Part shown: positions 49,417 through 57,338 of the stretch, piece after piece
Position numbering within the stretch: position 1 is the first letter of the stretch
How the letters are laid out: the number at the start of each line of letters is the position of its first letter
Assembly: GCF_030811595.1 (NCBI RefSeq)
Contig: NZ_JAUSRB010000002.1
Span: 3,472,001-3,536,000 of the forward strand
Source of the DNA: Streptosporangium brasiliense
GTDB lineage: Bacteria; Actinomycetota; Actinomycetes; Streptosporangiales; Streptosporangiaceae
DNA: 64,000 nt
Reading direction: 5' to 3'
The notes under the pieces: generated by a model
What the model was told of the DNA's origin: nothing
What the model saw: the letters and a program-made list of their open reading frames with translations, nothing else
Database searches by the model: none
Made by a program: the position numbers and the translations under genes

Positions 49417-50469
49417 CTAGGCCGCGGAACGGTCGGCGGGCGGGCGGCGGCGGGCGGCGGCGTCCAGCGCCGGCGAGCGCCAGGAGCCGTCCGGGTGGTA
49501 GGCGTTGGTCCCGGGGGGAACGATCTCGTCGATCCGGTCGAGGGTCGCGTCGTCGAGGGTGAGCGAGGCGCCCTTCAGCAGCGACTCCAACTGGTCCATC
49601 GTCCGCGGTCCTATGATCACCGAGGTGACGGCGGGATGCGCCACGGTGAAGGCCACGGCCAGCTCGGGCAGCGAGCAGCCGATGCCGTCCGCGACCTCGA
49701 CGAGCCGTTCGACGATGTCCAGCTTGGCGACGTTCACGGGGAGCGAGGGATCGAAGCGCGCCGGCGTCAGCGCCGCCCGGCCGGTGGTGAGATCGACGGG
49801 CCGCCCCTTGCGGTACCTGCCGGTCAGGAAGCCCGAGGCCAGCGGGCTCCAGGTCAGCACCCCCATCCCCAACCGCCGGCAGACCGGCAGCACGGAGGTC
49901 TCGATCCCCCGGGCCAGCAGCGAATACGGCGGCTGCTCGGTCCTGAGGCGCATCAGGCCGCGGCGCTCGGCGACGTGATGCGCCTCGACGATCTCCTCGG
50001 CCGGGAACGTGGAGCAGCCGAAGGCGCGGATCTTGCCCTGGCGCACGAGATCGCTCAGCGTGGAGAGCGTCTCCTCGATGTCGGTCGTGTGGTCGGGGCG
50101 GTGGATCTGGTAGAGGTCGATCCAGTCGGTCCGCAGGCGCCTGAGGCTCTCCTCGACCTCCCTGACGATCCAGCGCCGGGAGTTGCCGCCGCGGTTCGGA
50201 CCCTCGCCCATCGGGAAGTGCACCTTGGTGGCGAGCACGACGTCGTCGCGGCGGCCGCGCAGCGCCTTTCCCACGATCTCCTCCGACTCGCCCGCCGAGT
50301 ACATGTCCGCGGTGTCGACGAAGTTGATCCCCCGGTCGAGGGCGGTGTGGATGACGCGGACGCATTCGTCGTGGTCGGGGTTGCCCGCGGCGCCGAACAT
50401 CATGGCGCCCAGGCAGTGGACGCTCACTTCGATGCCGGTGCCGCCGAGGACGCGGTAGCGCATGGTCAT
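49417..50469 (-). CDS. Aldo/keto reductase (YhdN/YdhF-type, NADP-dependent)
   Basis: This 350-residue TIM-barrel enzyme has the AKR motifs: FVDTADMYSAGESEEIVGKAL (catalytic Asp/Tyr), LATKVHF (Lys), DWIDLYQIHRPDHTTDIEETL (His in QIHRPD), and SVIIGPRTMDQLESLL for NADPH. It reduces aldehydes or ketones. It is divergent from a MerR regulator, with operator boxes between them. Its C-tail is Ala/Arg-rich. Confidence 0.85.
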   Translation of the reverse strand: MTMRYRVLGGTGIEVSVHCLGAMMFGAAGNPDHDECVRVIHTALDRGINFVDTADMYSAGESEEIVGKALRGRRDDVVLATKVHFPMGEGPNRGGNSRRWIVREVEESLRRLRTDWIDLYQIHRPDHTTDIEETLSTLSDLVRQGKIRAFGCSTFPAEEIVEAHHVAERRGLMRLRTEQPPYSLLARGIETSVLPVCRRLGMGVLTWSPLASGFLTGRYRKGRPVDLTTGRAALTPARFDPSLPVNVAKLDIVERLVEVADGIGCSLPELAVAFTVAHPAVTSVIIGPRTMDQLESLLKGASLTLDDATLDRIDEIVPPGTNAYHPDGSWRSPALDAAARRRPPADRSAA

Positions 50470-50510
50470 GCTCCCTCAGCAGTCGTGGATGGGGGTGATC
50501 ACGCGGCGTA

Positions 50511-50547
50511 CTCTAAGTTCTAGAGTCGGCTCTAGGGCAACCTCTAG
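50511..50547. promoter_or_regulatory. CTCTAG operator boxes of the MerR/AKR divergent promoter
   Basis: CTCTA (50511-50515), a perfect CTAGAG-TCGG-CTCTAG inverted repeat (50520-50535) and another CTCTAG (50542-50547) lie in the 88-bp gap between AKR and MerR. This spacing matches MerR-type recognition in an unusually spaced promoter. Confidence 0.65.
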
Positions 50548-50557
50548 TCTGTGGGAC

Positions 50558-50995
50558 ATGCCTGAGGCCGCACCGGATCTGAGCATCGGACAGGTCGCCG
50601 AACGCACCGGCCTGAGCGTGCACACGCTGCGCTTCTACGAACACGAAGGCATCCTGGCCGGCCCCGTGCGACGGGGACCCGGCGGGCGGCGCCTTTACAC
50701 CGAGAGCGACGTGGAGTGGCTGCGGCTGTGCGTCATCCTCCGCGCCTCCGGGATGCCCCTCCCCGCGATCCGCCAGTACACCGACCTCGTCCGGCAGGGC
50801 TCCGGCACCGAGGCGGAGCGGCTCGCGCTGCTGCGCCGGCACCGGGAGCACGTGATCGCCCAGATCGGTGAGCTGACCCGGTGCCTGGACCTGATCACCT
50901 TCAAGGTCGGGGTGTACGAGGACCACCTCGGGGCCGAGGGGTGCGGAGACCGCCTCGGACCCGGCCCCGCCGAGCATGTGTGCGGCGTGCCGTAG
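50558..50995 (+). CDS. MerR-family transcriptional regulator
   Basis: This 145-residue protein has the HTH LSIGQVAERTGLSVHTLRFYEHEGIL (about 8-33) and winged RRGPGGRRLYTESDVEWLRLC, then a coiled-coil helix (RLALLRRHREHVIAQIGELTRCLDLITFKV) and a short C-tail with two cysteines. It likely controls the divergent AKR in response to an electrophile or redox signal. ATG 50558 is in the promoter-proximal position that fits the operators. Confidence 0.85.
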   Translation: MPEAAPDLSIGQVAERTGLSVHTLRFYEHEGILAGPVRRGPGGRRLYTESDVEWLRLCVILRASGMPLPAIRQYTDLVRQGSGTEAERLALLRRHREHVIAQIGELTRCLDLITFKVGVYEDHLGAEGCGDRLGPGPAEHVCGVP

Positions 50996-51153
50996 GCGAT
51001 GAGGCCGCCGTCGCCGCGCCGGGCGGCCGGAGGGTGGTCCGAAGGAGACGCCTTCCACCCCTGAAAGGACCCTGGATCTGGCTTGGGCGGCCCGTTACCC
51101 ACTCGCCGGGCGCTCTAAGCTTGCGGGATGACCCAAGTGCCGTTTCTTTACGT

Positions 51154-52041
51154 ATGCCCGATCATCCCTGGTGGGTGGCGATGACTTGGGTCGGGATGAC
51201 GATCGCCCTGGTCGGCGCGCTGGGCTACGCGCTGGGCGCGGCGCTCCAGCAGTTCGAGGCGGTCTCCGAGGGGGCCTCGCTCAAGCTGATGCGGCGGCCC
51301 CGGTGGTGGATAGGCGGTGTGATCGGGTTCGCCGGGGCGTCCCTGCACGCCGTCGCGCTCAGCTTCGCGCCGCTGGTCGCGGTGCAGCCGATCAGCGTGG
51401 CGACGCTGGTGTTCGCCGTGCCGCTGGCCGCGATGCTGCACGGCAGGCGGCCGCACCGGGCTGAGATCATCGGGTCGGTCGCGGTGGCCGTCGGCCTGCT
51501 CGGCCTGATGCTGCTCGTCCCCGCGCACGCCGTGACGCCGCACATGACGGACCGGGAGGCGTTCGGCTTCCTCGGCTGCGTCGGGCTGGTCGTGCTGCTG
51601 GCGCACCTGGCCGCGCGGAAGGCGGGGGGCTCGGCCAAGGCGCTGCTGCTGTCGGTCGGCGCCGGTGTGGTGACGGCCAGCGTGTCCACCTTCGTCCGGG
51701 TGGTGGGCGGTAACCTCAACGGCGACCTGAGCAACCTGCTGAGCTGGTTCACGGTCGCGATCCCCGTGCTGCTGATCTGCGCGGTGGTGCTGCTGCAGAA
51801 GTCCTACGCGGTGGGCTACTTCGGCATCGCCTACGCGACGGTGCAGGTGGTCGACCCCATCACCTCGATCACGGCCGGGGCGCTCCTGCTCGACGAGGCG
51901 ATGCCGACCGGCCTGTCGAACGTGATCCCCGCGCTCTTCGCCGCCGCGCTGCTGGTCTGGGGGACCATCACGCTGGGCCGGCTGTCTCCGGACCACGGCA
52001 CCCACGCCTCCACCCGGGAGACGGCCTCGCTCCCGTCCTAG
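51154..52041 (+). CDS. DMT-type multispan membrane protein
   Basis: This 295-residue protein has about nine hydrophobic segments (GMTIALVGALGYALGAALQQFEAV, GVIGFAGASLHAVALSFAPLVAVQPISVATLVFAVPLAAMLHGRRPH, and a C-terminal VVDPITSITAGALLLDEAMPTG). It resembles DMT/NIPA-like transporters with a conserved QQFEAVSEG loop. Possible starts are ATG 51154, GTG 51172 and ATG 51181; the first is used because it precedes the first helix. Substrate unknown. Confidence 0.7.
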   Translation: MPDHPWWVAMTWVGMTIALVGALGYALGAALQQFEAVSEGASLKLMRRPRWWIGGVIGFAGASLHAVALSFAPLVAVQPISVATLVFAVPLAAMLHGRRPHRAEIIGSVAVAVGLLGLMLLVPAHAVTPHMTDREAFGFLGCVGLVVLLAHLAARKAGGSAKALLLSVGAGVVTASVSTFVRVVGGNLNGDLSNLLSWFTVAIPVLLICAVVLLQKSYAVGYFGIAYATVQVVDPITSITAGALLLDEAMPTGLSNVIPALFAAALLVWGTITLGRLSPDHGTHASTRETASLPS

Positions 52042-53207
52042 GGGGCGGGCGGGGTCCAGCCGACGACCTCGTCCATCGCGCCGGTCATCCGGCCCGGGGT
52101 CAGCCGCCAGGCGAGCGCGATCGTCATGTCGCGCAGCCGTACGGCGAGCGGGTTGCGGATCCGGGTGGCGCGGCAGATCGACGCGGACCGGGCCACGATC
52201 TCGGAGGTCCGCTTCAACCGGGCGGCGGTGTAGCCGGCCAGCCCGGCGGCGCCCCGGTCCGCGAGGTGGGCCAGCACCACCGCGTCCTCGATCGCCTGGC
52301 AGGCGCCCTGCCCCAGGTTGGGCGTCATGGGGTGGGCGGCGTCGCCCAGCAGCGCGACCCTGCCCCTGTGCATGGCGGGCAGCGGGGTGGTGAGATGGTG
52401 CACGTCGTTCCTGAGCACGTTCTCCGGTGCGGCGGCGGCCAGCAGCGCCGGGATCGGGTCGTGCCACCCTCCGAACAGGCGCAGCAGCTCGGCCCGCTGG
52501 TCGCCGCCGCCTCCGCCGGCCGGGACCGCGTCGGTGGCGTAGCAGTAGACCAGCCCTCCGGCCAGCGGCATGACCCCGAAGACCTTGCCGTCGCCCCAGC
52601 TCTCCGAGGTCTGGCCCGGGACGCTCCCGTAGGGGATGAGCACCCGCCAGCTCGTGGTCCCGGCGTAGCGCGGGCCGGGGTGGCCGGGGAACAGCGCGAC
52701 CCTGGTGGGGGAGTGGATGCCGTCGGCGGCCACCACCAGTTCGGCCTCCACCGGCTCGCTCTCCACCGGTCCGGTCTCCGCGCTTCCGGTCCTGACGGTC
52801 ACCCGGCCGGTCTCCGGGTCCACCCCCTTCACGGTGCTGTTCAGCCGGACCGTGCCGGGGGCGAGGCGGGCCGAGAGCGCGCCCACCAGGTCGGCGCGGC
52901 GCAGCAGCACCACGGAGTCGCCGCCGTACCGGGCGGTGGTGGCCTCGTCGGTGGTCCTGATCAGCCATCGGCCGTCCGCGCGCCGTACGCCGCCCTCGCC
53001 CTGGACCGCCGACAGCTTGCGGATCTCGTCGCCGACGCCGATGGTGTCCAGTGCCTTGAGCGCGTTGGCGGCGACGGCCAGCCCGGAGCCGACCGGCTCC
53101 AGGGACGGCGCCCGCTCGAACACCGTCACCTCCCAGCCCCGCTGCTGCAGTGCCACCGCCGCCGTCAGGCCGCCGATCCCCGCCCCGATCACCACTGCAC
53201 GCGCCAT
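52038..53207 (-). CDS. FAD-dependent monooxygenase (PHBH-like aromatic hydroxylase)
   Basis: This 389-residue flavoprotein has the FAD Rossmann motif VVIGAGIGGLTAA (about 5-17), the VVLLRRADLVGAL region, and the C-terminal DG motif GDAAHPMTPNLGQGACQAIEDAV, as in class A hydroxylases. It uses NAD(P)H and O2 to hydroxylate a small aromatic or related substrate. Start ATG 53207 has GGGAGCAGG upstream. It is divergent from the TetR gene, whose operators lie in the gap. Confidence 0.85.
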   Translation of the reverse strand: MARAVVIGAGIGGLTAAVALQQRGWEVTVFERAPSLEPVGSGLAVAANALKALDTIGVGDEIRKLSAVQGEGGVRRADGRWLIRTTDEATTARYGGDSVVLLRRADLVGALSARLAPGTVRLNSTVKGVDPETGRVTVRTGSAETGPVESEPVEAELVVAADGIHSPTRVALFPGHPGPRYAGTTSWRVLIPYGSVPGQTSESWGDGKVFGVMPLAGGLVYCYATDAVPAGGGGGDQRAELLRLFGGWHDPIPALLAAAAPENVLRNDVHHLTTPLPAMHRGRVALLGDAAHPMTPNLGQGACQAIEDAVVLAHLADRGAAGLAGYTAARLKRTSEIVARSASICRATRIRNPLAVRLRDMTIALAWRLTPGRMTGAMDEVVGWTPPAP

Positions 53208-53220
53208 TACCTGCTCCCTC

Positions 53221-53272
53221 ACTACGGATGTAGTGGACATTACTACGCCTGTAGTTCAACTACAAGTGTAGT
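53221..53272. promoter_or_regulatory. Triple TetR operator ACTAC-(A/G)-N2-TGTAGT
   Basis: Three near-identical 14-bp palindromes occur at 53221-53234, 53242-53255 and 53259-53272. The third is perfect. They fill the 73-bp gap between the FAD monooxygenase and TetR genes. The third overlaps TAGTAT (53269-53274), a -10 whose expected start point is at the TetR GTG. Confidence 0.75.
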
Positions 53273-53280
53273 ATCGCGGG

Positions 53281-53853
53281 GTGAAGTCTCAGCGTGCCGA
53301 ATCCGTCGCGGAGGCCGCCATCACCCTGCTCGCCGAGCGGGGCATGCGCGGCCTGACCCATCGGGCGGTGGACGAGGCGGCCGGGCTGCCGCCGGGGTCG
53401 ACCTCCAATCTCGCCCGCACCCGCTCGGCGCTGCTGGAGCTGGCCCTTGAGCGGCTCACCGAGCTGGAGGTCGCCGCGTTCGGGGAGATCTTCGCCGCCG
53501 CGTCGGACGGCCTGGGCGCGCTGGACGCGCTCGCCGAGGTGGCGACCCGGGTGCTGTGGAGGCAGCTGACCGTCGACCGCCGCCGGACGGTCGCCCGCTA
53601 CGAGCTGGCCCTGGAGGCCACCCGCCGTCCCGAGCTCCGCAAGGTCTACGACGAGGTGGGGAGCCGTTTCCGCGACCCCGTGGTGGTGATCCTCACCGCG
53701 GCGGGGTCGCCGGATCCGGTACGGCACAGCCGCCAGCTGGTCGCCTACTGCGAGGGCGTGATGTTCGACGCCATCATCGGAGCCGGGGCGGAGCCGACCC
53801 CGGACGACCTGCGCCTCGGGGTCCGGGAGCTGCTGAAGGGGATGCTGACGTGA
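53281..53853 (+). CDS. TetR-family regulator of the divergent monooxygenase
   Basis: This 190-residue protein has the TetR HTH (AAITLLAERGMRGLTHRAVDEAAGLPPGSTSNLARTRSALLELAL, about 12-56) and a ligand domain. TetR members with such an HTH repress the adjacent gene and respond to its substrate. Start GTG 53281 has no Shine-Dalgarno and lies about 7 bases after a TAGTAT element, so the mRNA may be leaderless. Confidence 0.85.
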   Translation: MKSQRAESVAEAAITLLAERGMRGLTHRAVDEAAGLPPGSTSNLARTRSALLELALERLTELEVAAFGEIFAAASDGLGALDALAEVATRVLWRQLTVDRRRTVARYELALEATRRPELRKVYDEVGSRFRDPVVVILTAAGSPDPVRHSRQLVAYCEGVMFDAIIGAGAEPTPDDLRLGVRELLKGMLT

Positions 53854-53877
53854 CCCCCGGTGCCGGCTGTCCGGCCG

Positions 53878-54459
53878 TCACCGCGCCAGCAGGCGGGCGC
53901 GGTGGGCGGGCCATTCGTCGTCGAGGATGCTGAAGTAGGTCGTGTCGCGCCAGGTGCCGTCCGAGCGGCGGCGCTGGCGGCGCAGGACACCCTCGTGCAG
54001 GCCGCCGATGCGCTGGATCGCCGCCTGGGAACGGGTGTTGAGGATGTCGGTCTTGAGCTGGACGCGGTTCACCCCGAGCTTGTCGAAGGCGTGGTCGATC
54101 AGCAGGATCTTGCACGCGGTGTTGACGGCCGAGCGCCACACGGCCCTGCCGTACCAGGTCCAGCCGATCTCGATGCTGTCGGCGTATCCCGGGGTGTCGA
54201 TGTAGGTGGTCCAGCCGACCGCGCGGCCGGTCTCCTTGAGGATCACCGCGAACGGCACGTGCTCCGGGTCGTCGATCAGCTTCTCCGCGATGCCTTCCAG
54301 CTCCTCCTCGCTGCGCGGTGCGGGGGACGAGAGCCAGCGCCACACCTCCTCGTCGCCGCCGGAGGCCAGGAACAGGTCGGGGACGTGGGCCAGGGTCAGC
54401 GGTTCGAGCCGTACGACGTCGTCTTCGAGGGTGACGGGATCGGGCATGTGCGCGGTCAT
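53878..54459 (-). CDS. GNAT-family N-acetyltransferase (RimJ/RimL-like)
   Basis: This 193-residue protein follows the RimJ/RimL-like GNAT layout: RLEPLTLAHVPDLFLA, FAVILKETGRAVGWTTYI, SIEIGWTWYGRAVWRSAVNTACKILLIDHAFDKLGVNRVQLKTDILNTRSQAAIQRIGG with the acetyl-CoA Q/R-x-x-G region, and a C-terminal W-DT-YFSIL strand. It would acetylate a small molecule or protein N-terminus. The start ATG 54459 has no obvious RBS. A TACAGT element 7 bases upstream suggests leaderless expression. Its substrate is unknown. Confidence 0.8.
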   Translation of the reverse strand: MTAHMPDPVTLEDDVVRLEPLTLAHVPDLFLASGGDEEVWRWLSSPAPRSEEELEGIAEKLIDDPEHVPFAVILKETGRAVGWTTYIDTPGYADSIEIGWTWYGRAVWRSAVNTACKILLIDHAFDKLGVNRVQLKTDILNTRSQAAIQRIGGLHEGVLRRQRRRSDGTWRDTTYFSILDDEWPAHRARLLAR

Positions 54460-54710
54460 GGAGGTGACTGTAGGCCGGTCGGCGGAGCCGCCAGAAGGTC
54501 CACTGAGGGCGTGTCCCCGGCGACCACTTCGCAGGCCGGCGCGGTGGCCGGCCCCGGTGGCCGGGCGCCCCCGTCCGGCCGCGGCGGCGCCTGTCCACCG
54601 CCGGCCCTGCCGCCGGACGGCGCCTCCTCTCCCGTGCGGGGCATGAAGATCGAGCCGGCCCGCGACACCGCCTCGCGGGCGAGGTCTGCCAGGAGGCGTG
54701 TCGACATCCA

Positions 54711-54726
54711 TACCGTCCGGTCGGTA
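54711..54726. promoter_or_regulatory. TACCG-N6-CGGTA TetR-type operator before acyl-CoA dehydrogenases
   Basis: Perfect arms TACCG and CGGTA flank TCCGGT, 28 bp before the acyl-CoA dehydrogenase start. This matches the class of ACCG/CGGT palindromes bound by TetR regulators of fatty-acid or acyl-CoA genes in Actinobacteria. No intact TetR gene is adjacent; the only related sequence in the window is a fragment at 61.8 kb. Confidence 0.55.
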
Positions 54727-54754
54727 CGCTCCTGGGAGACCGTGAGGAGAGCCC

Positions 54755-55969
54755 ATGGATTTCGCGTTCGACGCCACGACCGAGAAGCTGCGGAGACGGC
54801 TGCTCGACTTCATGGATGAGTGCGTCTACCCGGCCGAGGAGGCGTTCGAGGCCCAGGCCGCCGAGAGCGGGTGGGCCACCCCTCCGCTGATGGAGGATCT
54901 CAAGCAGGAGGCCCGCAGGCGGGGGCTGTGGAACCTGTTCCTGCCGGGTGAGCACGGCGCCGGGCTGACCAACCTGCAGTACGCCCCGCTGGCCGAGATC
55001 ATGGGGCGCTCGCCCCGCCTCGCCCCCACCGCGACCAACTGCGCCGCCCCCGACACCGGCAACATGGAAGTGCTGTCCATGTTCGGCGACGACTGGCAGC
55101 GCAAGGAGTGGCTGGAGCCGCTGCTGCGAGGGGAGATCCGGTCGGCGTTCGCGATGACCGAGCCGGACACCGCGTCGTCGGACGCCACGAACATCGCGCT
55201 GTCGATCGTCCGGGACGGCTCCGAATACGTGATCAACGGCCGCAAGTGGTTCGCCTCCGGGGCGATGAACCCGGCCTGCAGGATCCTCATCGTGATGGGG
55301 AAGACCGACCCGGAGGCGTCCTCCCACCGGCAGCAGTCCATGGTCCTGGTGCCGCGTGACACGCCCGGGCTGGACATCAGGCGGGGCATGCACGTGTTCG
55401 GCTACTCCGACGCCGACCACGGCGGCCACGCCGAGATCGCCTTCGACGACGTCAGGGTGCCGGTGGACAACCTGATCGGCGAGGAGGGCGGCGGCTTCGC
55501 GATCGCCCAGGCGCGTCTCGGGCCGGGCCGGATCCACCACTGCATGCGGCTGATCGGCATGGCCGAGCGGGCCGTCGAGCTGATGTGCGCGCGGACCCTG
55601 TCGCGGACCGCGTTCGGCGGGCCGATCGCCCAGCAGGGGGTCGTCCAGGACTGGATCGCCGAGTCGAGGGTGAAGATCGAGCAGCTCCGCCTGCTCGTGC
55701 TGAAGACCGCCTGGCTGATGGACACCGTCGGCAACCGCGGCGCCCACACCGAGATCCAGGCCATCAAGATCGCCACTCCGCGGGAGGTGGAGTGGATCCT
55801 GGACAAGGCCATCCAGGCCCACGGCGCCGGAGGCGTCAGCCAGGACTTCCCGCTGGCCGCCCTCTGGGCGGGCGCACGGTCCCTGAGGCTCGCCGACGGA
55901 CCCGACGAGGTGCACAAGCGCTCCCTCGCCTACCGCGAGCTCAAAAAGCACATGACTCCCCGCGGCTGA
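54755..55969 (+). CDS. Acyl-CoA dehydrogenase (ACAD10/11-like)
   Basis: This 404-residue FAD enzyme has the ACAD core: FAMTEPDTASSDATNIALSI, EYVINGRKWFASGAMNPACRILIVMG, RIHHCMRLIGMAERAVELMCARTLSRTAFGGPIAQQGVVQDWIAESRVKIEQLRLL, and the C-terminal RLADGPDEVHKRSLAYRELKK. The ADGPDEVH end places it in the ACAD10/11-like group. It begins the three-gene acyl-CoA dehydrogenase run, probably one operon under the TACCG operator. The exact acyl group is not predictable. Confidence 0.85.
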   Translation: MDFAFDATTEKLRRRLLDFMDECVYPAEEAFEAQAAESGWATPPLMEDLKQEARRRGLWNLFLPGEHGAGLTNLQYAPLAEIMGRSPRLAPTATNCAAPDTGNMEVLSMFGDDWQRKEWLEPLLRGEIRSAFAMTEPDTASSDATNIALSIVRDGSEYVINGRKWFASGAMNPACRILIVMGKTDPEASSHRQQSMVLVPRDTPGLDIRRGMHVFGYSDADHGGHAEIAFDDVRVPVDNLIGEEGGGFAIAQARLGPGRIHHCMRLIGMAERAVELMCARTLSRTAFGGPIAQQGVVQDWIAESRVKIEQLRLLVLKTAWLMDTVGNRGAHTEIQAIKIATPREVEWILDKAIQAHGAGGVSQDFPLAALWAGARSLRLADGPDEVHKRSLAYRELKKHMTPRG

Positions 55970-56012
55970 GGCCGGGGATCCCCATCCCACACCTGTGACG
56001 AAGGGAACGTTC

Positions 56013-57188
56013 GTGGCGTTGGACGACAAGACGATCAGGGAGCGCGCCGCGGCGTTCCTGGCCGCCGGGCACGACCCCGGGCGGCGGCTGGAGTTCCTGC
56101 GGGCCCGGTTCGACGCGGGACTGGCCTGGGTGCACTTCCCCGAAGGGCTCGGCGGGCTCGGCGCCCCGCGAGAGCTGCAGAACGTGGTCGAGCAGGAGCT
56201 GGCGCGGACTCCGCAGCTCGACACCGGCGTGCAGGCGATCGGGCTGGGCATGGCCGCTCCGACGATCCTGGCCTTCGGCACCGAGGAGCAGCGCAGGCGG
56301 TTCCTGCGCCCGCTGTGGACAGGCGAGGAGATCTGGTGCCAGCTCTTCAGCGAGCCCGGCGCCGGCTCGGATCTGGCGACGCTCGGCACCAGGGCGGTCC
56401 GCGACGGCGACGAGTGGGTCGTGGACGGGCAGAAGGTGTGGACCTCGGGCGCCCACCACGCCCGCTGGGCGATCCTGGTCGCCCGGACCGACGCGGACGT
56501 GCCCAAGCACCGGGGGCTCACCTACTTCGTGTGCGACATGCACGCCCCCGGTGTCGAGGTCAGGCCGCTGCGGCAGATCACCGGGGAGGCCGAGTTCAAC
56601 GAGGTCTTCCTCACGGGTGTACGGCTCGGCGACGATCTGCGGCTCGGCGAGGTCGGCGACGGGTGGCGGGTCGCGCAGACCACGCTGATGAACGAACGCG
56701 TGGCGATCGGCGGCGCGCCGGTCCGGCGGGGCGGCGGCATGGTCGGCGTGGTCGCCGAGACCTGGCGGTCCCGGCCCGAGCTGCGCACCCACGACCTGCA
56801 CCAGCGGCTGCTGCGGCTCTGGGTGGAGGCGGAGGTGACGCGGCTGGCCGGGGCGCGGCTGCGCGAGCAGCTGTCGGCCGGGCAGCCCGGACCGGAGGGC
56901 TCGGGCATGAAGCTCTCCTTCGCCTCGCTCAATCAGGCGCTGTCCGGGCTCGACGTGGAGATGCGCGGGGAGGAGGGGCTCGGCTACGACGACTGGACCT
57001 TCCGCCGCTCCGACAGCGTGGACTTCTTCGGCCGGGGCCCCGGATACCGCTACCTGCGCGCCAAGGGGAACTCGATCGAGGGCGGCACCTCCGAGATCCT
57101 GCGCAACATCGTCGCCGAGCGGGTGCTCGGCCTGCCGTCCGAGCCCCGCGTCGACAAGGACGTGCCGTGGAAGAACCTGCCCCGGTGA
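56013..57188 (+). CDS. Acyl-CoA dehydrogenase (alpha-type subunit, catalytic Glu present)
   Basis: This 391-residue protein has CQLFSEPGAGSDLATLGTRAV, VVDGQKVWTSGAHHARWAILVARTD, WRVAQTTLMNERVAIGG, and the C-terminal RAKGNSIEGGTSEILRNIVAERVLGLP with the EGGTSE catalytic-Glu region. It is probably the alpha partner of the adjacent acyl-CoA dehydrogenase. GTG 56013 follows AAGGGA; GTG 55995 upstream is in frame. FadE pairs of this type form alpha2beta2 enzymes in steroid or branched-acid degradation. Confidence 0.8.
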   Translation: MALDDKTIRERAAAFLAAGHDPGRRLEFLRARFDAGLAWVHFPEGLGGLGAPRELQNVVEQELARTPQLDTGVQAIGLGMAAPTILAFGTEEQRRRFLRPLWTGEEIWCQLFSEPGAGSDLATLGTRAVRDGDEWVVDGQKVWTSGAHHARWAILVARTDADVPKHRGLTYFVCDMHAPGVEVRPLRQITGEAEFNEVFLTGVRLGDDLRLGEVGDGWRVAQTTLMNERVAIGGAPVRRGGGMVGVVAETWRSRPELRTHDLHQRLLRLWVEAEVTRLAGARLREQLSAGQPGPEGSGMKLSFASLNQALSGLDVEMRGEEGLGYDDWTFRRSDSVDFFGRGPGYRYLRAKGNSIEGGTSEILRNIVAERVLGLPSEPRVDKDVPWKNLPR

Positions 57189-57210
57189 GAAGGTCCGGCG
57201 CGACCGCGCG

Positions 57211-57338
57211 GCGGATGAGGAGCGGTGAGCGACGGTGACGTGGAGCGAGCCGGACGTGGTGAGCACAGTGATCCGTGCGGGGCGGACGGCCCGCGTGGCG
57301 GACGAGTGGCGGATGAGGAGTGGTGAGCGACGATGACG
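57211..57338 (+). repeat. Direct repeat of a translation-initiation region
   Basis: A 30-bp segment containing GAGGAG(C/T)GGTGAGCGACG is found at 57211-57240 and again at 57309-57338, immediately at the real start of the next gene (ATG 57333). The first copy opens a spurious 33-codon frame (57225-57326) that ends at the second copy. It looks like a duplication of a ribosome-binding/start region. Confidence 0.6.
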
